DNA from: Chrysochromulina parva
Taxonomy: Eukaryota > Haptophyta > Prymnesiales > Chrysochromulinaceae
Length of the DNA stretch: 10,702 nt
Reading direction: 5' to 3'
NCBI GenBank assembly: GCA_002887195.1
Contig: PJAB01002057.1
Location: 1-10,702 of the forward strand
The stretch's first letter is position 1, and each line of letters opens with the position of its first letter. Shown one piece after another: positions 7,361 to 10,702 of the stretch. The position numbers and the translations under genes are program-made. Under the pieces are notes generated by a model. The model did no database searches. It was given only the letters and a program-made list of their open reading frames with translations, and was not told the origin of the DNA.

Positions 7361-10300
7361 ATGGTAAACTGGGACTTCGGCGTGCCTCACTTCGCCGCTA
7401 AAATCGAGTGCGACTGCTTGGGATGCCGGTCGGAACGTCAACTCGAATCAAAGACGGGCGAGGAGACCGCGACCGGCCCGCGGCTCCCGCCTCTGCCCCC
7501 GCTCGCCGAGAATGCCATCCTCGAGCCAGGCGAGATCGTCGAGCGCGACAAGCCGGTGCTCACGATGTTCGCGGGCTCGTACCTCGCACCGCTGCTTCCT
7601 ATGACCCGCTCGACGACGTGGGAGATACGCCGAGGTGCGATCACCTCTCTTGCGCGCCTCTCGGATGACCACCTGCGGGCGGCGGTCGCGGCCCTGCGTA
7701 GCTTTAAGGGCCGGTCGGTGCTCGTCGACATCATGGAGTACTGCTCAAGTCAGCTCGTCGACGCGGTGGCGCGGCGCGAGGCAGTCGAGGGACTTGTCAA
7801 TCTGCTCGGGCACACGCACGCGCAGAGCGAGCTCCGCGCCGAGGGGCTGCTACCGGACCTCCTCATCCTCCTAAGGTACGTCGAGACAGACTCGGGGATG
7901 AAGCTCAGGTTTCCGATGTTCATCCGCGGCATCGAGGGGCTGTGCCGGAACCGGAAGCTCGCGATGCTCATGGTGCGCGTCGGCTTCGGCCCCGATCTGC
8001 TCCGCGTGGCTTCGGACCTCTCGGGTGGCGCAGGCCTGATCGCGGCGGGGGTGCGGAGCGCGGCTGTGAATGCGCTCATCTCGATGTCGCAGAACCCGGA
8101 GGCTCGGGTGCAGTTGAAGAATGAAGGGGCGCTCGTGCTCGCCACCGATCTACTGCGCAGCGAACTTCATGAGCTGCGGCGCAGTGGCGGCACCCTAGCG
8201 TGCAACCTTTGCCTCCACCCGGATAACCGCCTGGACGCGCTGCGTTCCCCACTGCTTGAGCAGATGATCATCTCCGCGTCCACCCCCAAACCGGGCGAGG
8301 ATGCCGACCTGGCCCTCGCGCTCGCGTCGCTGGTGGCGGACGTGCAGCTCGTGCGCTCGCTCTCGTCCCCGGCCATGTGCAACGCGCTCCTCGCGCTCCT
8401 GCGGCACGGCTCTCGCGAGGGCTGCCGTCACGCGGCGTGGGCGAGTTCCAACCTAGCGAGCTCTCGACCGGTGGCGCCCTCGATGCTGCAGCCCGAGTTC
8501 CTGGACGTGCTCCTCTGCTTGTGCGAGGACAACACGGCCTCGGCTGCCGCGCTCCTCGGCGGCCGGCGCACCGACAAGCAGTGCAAGCGTGACGCTAAGA
8601 AGACGCTGTGCTGGCTCGCTCCCCTGGCGCTTCGCGAGCTTCAGTCAGGCTTGGCAGTCCGTCGTCGGCTCGTGAAGCTCATCGTGCGCTGCGCCGAGTC
8701 GACCGATCCGGAGATTCAGTCGTCGGGGCTGCTGGTGCTTGGGGTGTGGTCCGAGACCCTCGCGCTGCACGACGAGCTTGTGAAACACGGCATGCTCCTG
8801 CCTCTCACCTTGGCCATCTCGGCGCCCACGCGCCATGCCGAGCACTCGCCCGTCGCCCATCTGCGCGGCGCACGGGCGCTGGCATGCCTCACCGTGCACC
8901 AGCACTACCACCGCAACCTCTCAGAGGATGGCGTCGTCGCGCCGCTGCTCCAGCTGCTTTGTTCGTGCAACCAGATGGTTCGTGTGTACGCGGGCCGCGC
9001 GGTGCTGAACCTCTCTCGCAACGTGCATGCCGCGCTCGAACTCGTGCGGCAGGGGGGTCTGGCCACGCTCCTCATCATCCGGCGCGGCGACGACCCGTCC
9101 TTCTCGAAGGCTCGCTTGGCGCTCGATCCGGACGGCGCTCTGCAGCCGCAACGCACGGCCGCTCTCATGCTGGCCCGGAAGGAGGCGGCTGAGGCCGAGG
9201 CGGCGGCCGAGGCGGCAGCGACGAGCGCGACGGCCAAGACGGACGCGGCCGTGGCCGCGGCGATCGCCGCGGTTCGCCCAGCCGACGCCGAGGCGGCGGC
9301 GGCGGCGGCGCGCCGGTCGGCTGAGCTGTCGACGCTCGAGCGCGAGTACGCTTGACACGTGTCCGATCACACGACCCTCTCATTTCCGAGGATTGCCCCC
9401 TGATGGCCAGTGATTGGATCCCTCATCAGACCCTCTAATGTCCGAGGATTGCCCCCTGATGGCCAGTGATTGGATCCCTCATCAGGTACGCTCGACAGGC
9501 GTCCAACAACCTTCTGCGAGCGTGGGAGCTGCAGGAGGAGAAGATGGCCGTAGATGATCGACACTTGGAGATGCTGTGGCAGGACTTGCTCTACCTGCAC
9601 CAGCAGATTACCGGGCTCACTGCCCGGGAGTTGGCCCGTCAGCATCAACGTGAGCGTCTGAATCGCAACGAGGACCCCGACGTCGTCGCCGTCAAGCACG
9701 ACGTGCCCGAGTCGGAAGTCGTAGCGCCGCACAATGCGTCCGCGGCGCGTGTGGTCGCGGAGAGCGTACGATTAAAGGCCAGAATCGCTGTCCATGCGCC
9801 GGTGCTCATTGCCTGCCTGTACGGCTGGCACTATCTCGCGGCGATCAGAAAGACGGGGACGGAGCTCGATCAACGCATGCGCGCGGCGGGCATCCTACAG
9901 CAAGCCAACAAGAATCATCAAAAGCGGCGGCGCGTGGCCAAAGCGACTCGCATTCAAGCTGGCTACCGCGGATGGAGCTGTAGGCGCAAGCTTCGGAGGG
10001 CGGCCTTGGAAGGGGGCGAAGACGCAGACCTCGCCCGCGCCGCCGCCTCCATCGGGCGGTCCCGTGATCGATGGAATTCCGTGCGATCCATGGAATTGAG
10101 CCCCATCACGATTGATGAAGCGATTGATGCGGCAGCGGCCGGCGGCGACCTCGAAGACGACGCCGCGCCGCCGCTGCTGCCACCACACGTAAATTCGAGA
10201 TACGATCGGTTGTCACCGTCGCGGTTCACGCCGCTGCCATCGCCGGCAGCGACCAGCCCCGCGCATGCCAAGGCTTCCAGTAATGAAGGCAAGGCACTCG

Positions 10301-10702
10301 AATCGAATATGGAAGGTCACCTGCCTAATTTGGAAGGAGGCACGCCCCAGACCGAGGCACGTCCCGCGGAGCCAGCGCCGGTCTTTGGTTCAATTTTCGG
10401 CTCGAGCGAGTACTTCAAGGATTTGGAGGTGGAGGTGCCGTTGCAGCGCCCCAGGCAACGTATCTCCAGGGCAGTAGCGGCAGCCAATGCGGCGGCGGCA
10501 GTCAAGGCGAAGGCCGAGGCGAAGGCGAAGGCGAAGGCGGAGGCCGAGGCAGCGGCAGCCAAGGCGACGGCCGAGGCCGAGGCGGCGGCGGCCGAGGCAG
10601 CCAAGGGGGTGGCCGAGGCGGGGGCAGCCAAGGCGGTGGCCGAGGCAGACGCGGCGGCGGCCGAGGCCGAGGCTGCGGCGGCGGAGACGGCGGCGGCCGA
10701 GG
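7361..10702 (+). CDS. Armadillo-repeat protein with coiled coil and IQ motif (3' partial)
   Basis: Two exons, 7361-9345 and 9486-10702, give 1067 residues before the window ends; no stop codon is reached. Residues about 140-575 form degenerate armadillo/HEAT-like helical repeats; the clearest is GARALACLTVHQHYHRNL... through GRAVLNLSRN (about 504-560). Next comes an Ala/Glu-rich helix (about 605-660), then an uninterrupted coiled coil across the splice junction (LEREYA-RQASNNLL). A hydrophobic segment lies near 762-782. A consensus IQ motif, IQAGYRGWSCRRKL, begins at residue 818 and should bind calmodulin or an EF-hand light chain. A Pro/Ser-rich linker and an Ala/Lys/Glu-rich tail follow from about 994. 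This suggests a scaffold or cytoskeleton/flagellum-associated protein responsive to calcium; no specific orthologue is recognised. ATG 7361 (GGCCATGG) has an excellent start context; 7271 is an in-frame alternative. Intron retention would stop at TGA 9353-9355, giving an ARM-only 664-residue protein. Confidence 0.82.
9346..9485 (+). other. Intron of ARM/IQ gene (140 nt, phase 2)
   Basis: The donor is GCGCGA|GTACGC at 9346. The acceptor is CCCTCATCAG|GTACGC at 9485. Removing it joins GA+G into Glu and continues Y-A-R-Q-A-S-N-N with no stop to the window end, keeping a coiled coil intact. The intron consists of a 27-bp start (9346-9372), two 56-bp units and a final G. Its first seven bases, GTACGCT, are repeated at the start of exon 2, and 16 of the first 19 match. 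A perfect 10-bp palindrome GACACGTGTC lies at 9354-9363. The in-frame TGA at 9353 corresponds to CGA in the exon copy. The splice is inferred from reading frame and signals, not from transcript data. Confidence 0.82.
9373..9484 (+). repeat. Two tandem 56-bp units inside the ARM intron
   Basis: Copies 9373-9428 and 9429-9484 differ at only two positions (9381/9437 and 9384/9440). Each contains CTGATG and ends in CATCA(G), which can pair as a 6-bp stem within the unit. Both copies are followed by G, so each supplies a CCTCATCAG splice acceptor. Using the first would leave 56 extra bases in the mRNA and shift the frame. Such high identity in non-coding DNA suggests a recent duplication. Confidence 0.95.
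9486..10702 (+). other. Exon 2 of ARM/IQ gene (open at right edge)
   Basis: The frame is open from 9460 to the last base, 414 codons, with no stop. It encodes a coiled coil (about 9490-9660), a hydrophobic stretch, a basic NHQKRRR segment, the IQ motif (9952-9993), an acidic Ala-rich part (DEAIDAAAAGGDLEDD) and the Ala/Lys/Glu tail. If the upstream intron were not real, the first ATG would be at 9544, giving a separate gene. I favour one gene because the coiled coil and the Ala/Glu-rich composition continue across the junction. Confidence 0.8.
10480..10702 (+). repeat. Ala/Lys/Glu-rich coding low-complexity repeat
   Basis: The DNA is an irregular array built from GCGGCGGC, GCCGAGGC, GCGAAGGC and GCAGCCAAG units with almost no T on the plus strand. 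It encodes runs such as KAKAEAKAKAKAEAEAAAAK. Alternating Lys and Glu in an Ala background should form a long single alpha helix or coiled coil. A similar but shorter Ala/Glu-rich run occurs at 9173-9330 in exon 1 of the same gene. The array runs off the window. Confidence 0.9.

Noticed and set aside
9353..9485. Terminal inverted repeats on the ARM intron, as in a DNA transposon
   Set aside because: Only about 6 of 12 positions match between the left end and the reverse complement of the right end, which is not enough to claim terminal inverted repeats.
10317..10631. Minus-strand Ala/Ser-rich frame in the right-hand repeat
   Set aside because: It is the antisense of the Ala/Lys/Glu-coding low-complexity array; the plus strand has a long open frame with an IQ motif.

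Overview
The window looks like nuclear DNA of a GC-rich, compact, intron-poor unicellular eukaryote, most plausibly a microalga such as a haptophyte or a pelagophyte-like stramenopile. The evidence is the gene content: a eukaryotic prefoldin subunit 3, a TMEM19/DUF92 membrane protein, a NACHT-LRR protein and an ARM/IQ protein. It is supported by two short GT-AG introns, alanine-rich low-complexity protein, and intergenic DNA that is more AT-rich than the genes. No bacterial features (Shine-Dalgarno sites, operons, tRNA or rRNA) were seen. The lineage is an inference; no marker gene fixes it.

Layout. Positions 1-154 hold a 74-bp tandem repeat with a shortened third copy. After it come about 600 bp with no convincing gene. 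TMEM19 (803-1810, +) follows and converges on a large NACHT-LRR gene (6219-2416, -), with about 600 bp of AT-richer DNA between their 3' ends. A divergent promoter region of about 250 bp separates the NACHT-LRR gene from prefoldin subunit 3 (6476-7179, +), which has one intron. About 180 bp further on, an armadillo-repeat gene starts at 7361 and is cut by the right edge of the window.

Two gene models differ from what simple ORF calling gives. The prefoldin gene has a short first exon encoding its N-terminus, joined over a 104-nt intron. The armadillo reading frame appears to end at 9355, but a 140-nt GT-AG intron (9346-9485) restores the frame into a further 405 codons. These carry coiled coil, an IQ calmodulin-binding motif and an Ala/Glu/Lys-rich tail. 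That intron is odd. Its first bases repeat the first bases of the next exon, as a target-site duplication or local duplication would leave, and most of it is two near-identical 56-bp units, each ending in a usable CAG acceptor.

The four genes are not an obvious pathway. Prefoldin 3 and TMEM19 are housekeeping genes. The NACHT-LRR protein is the most biologically interesting: a STAND NTPase with the architecture of NLR innate immune receptors, a probable MGC lipid anchor, and an N-terminal region I do not recognise.
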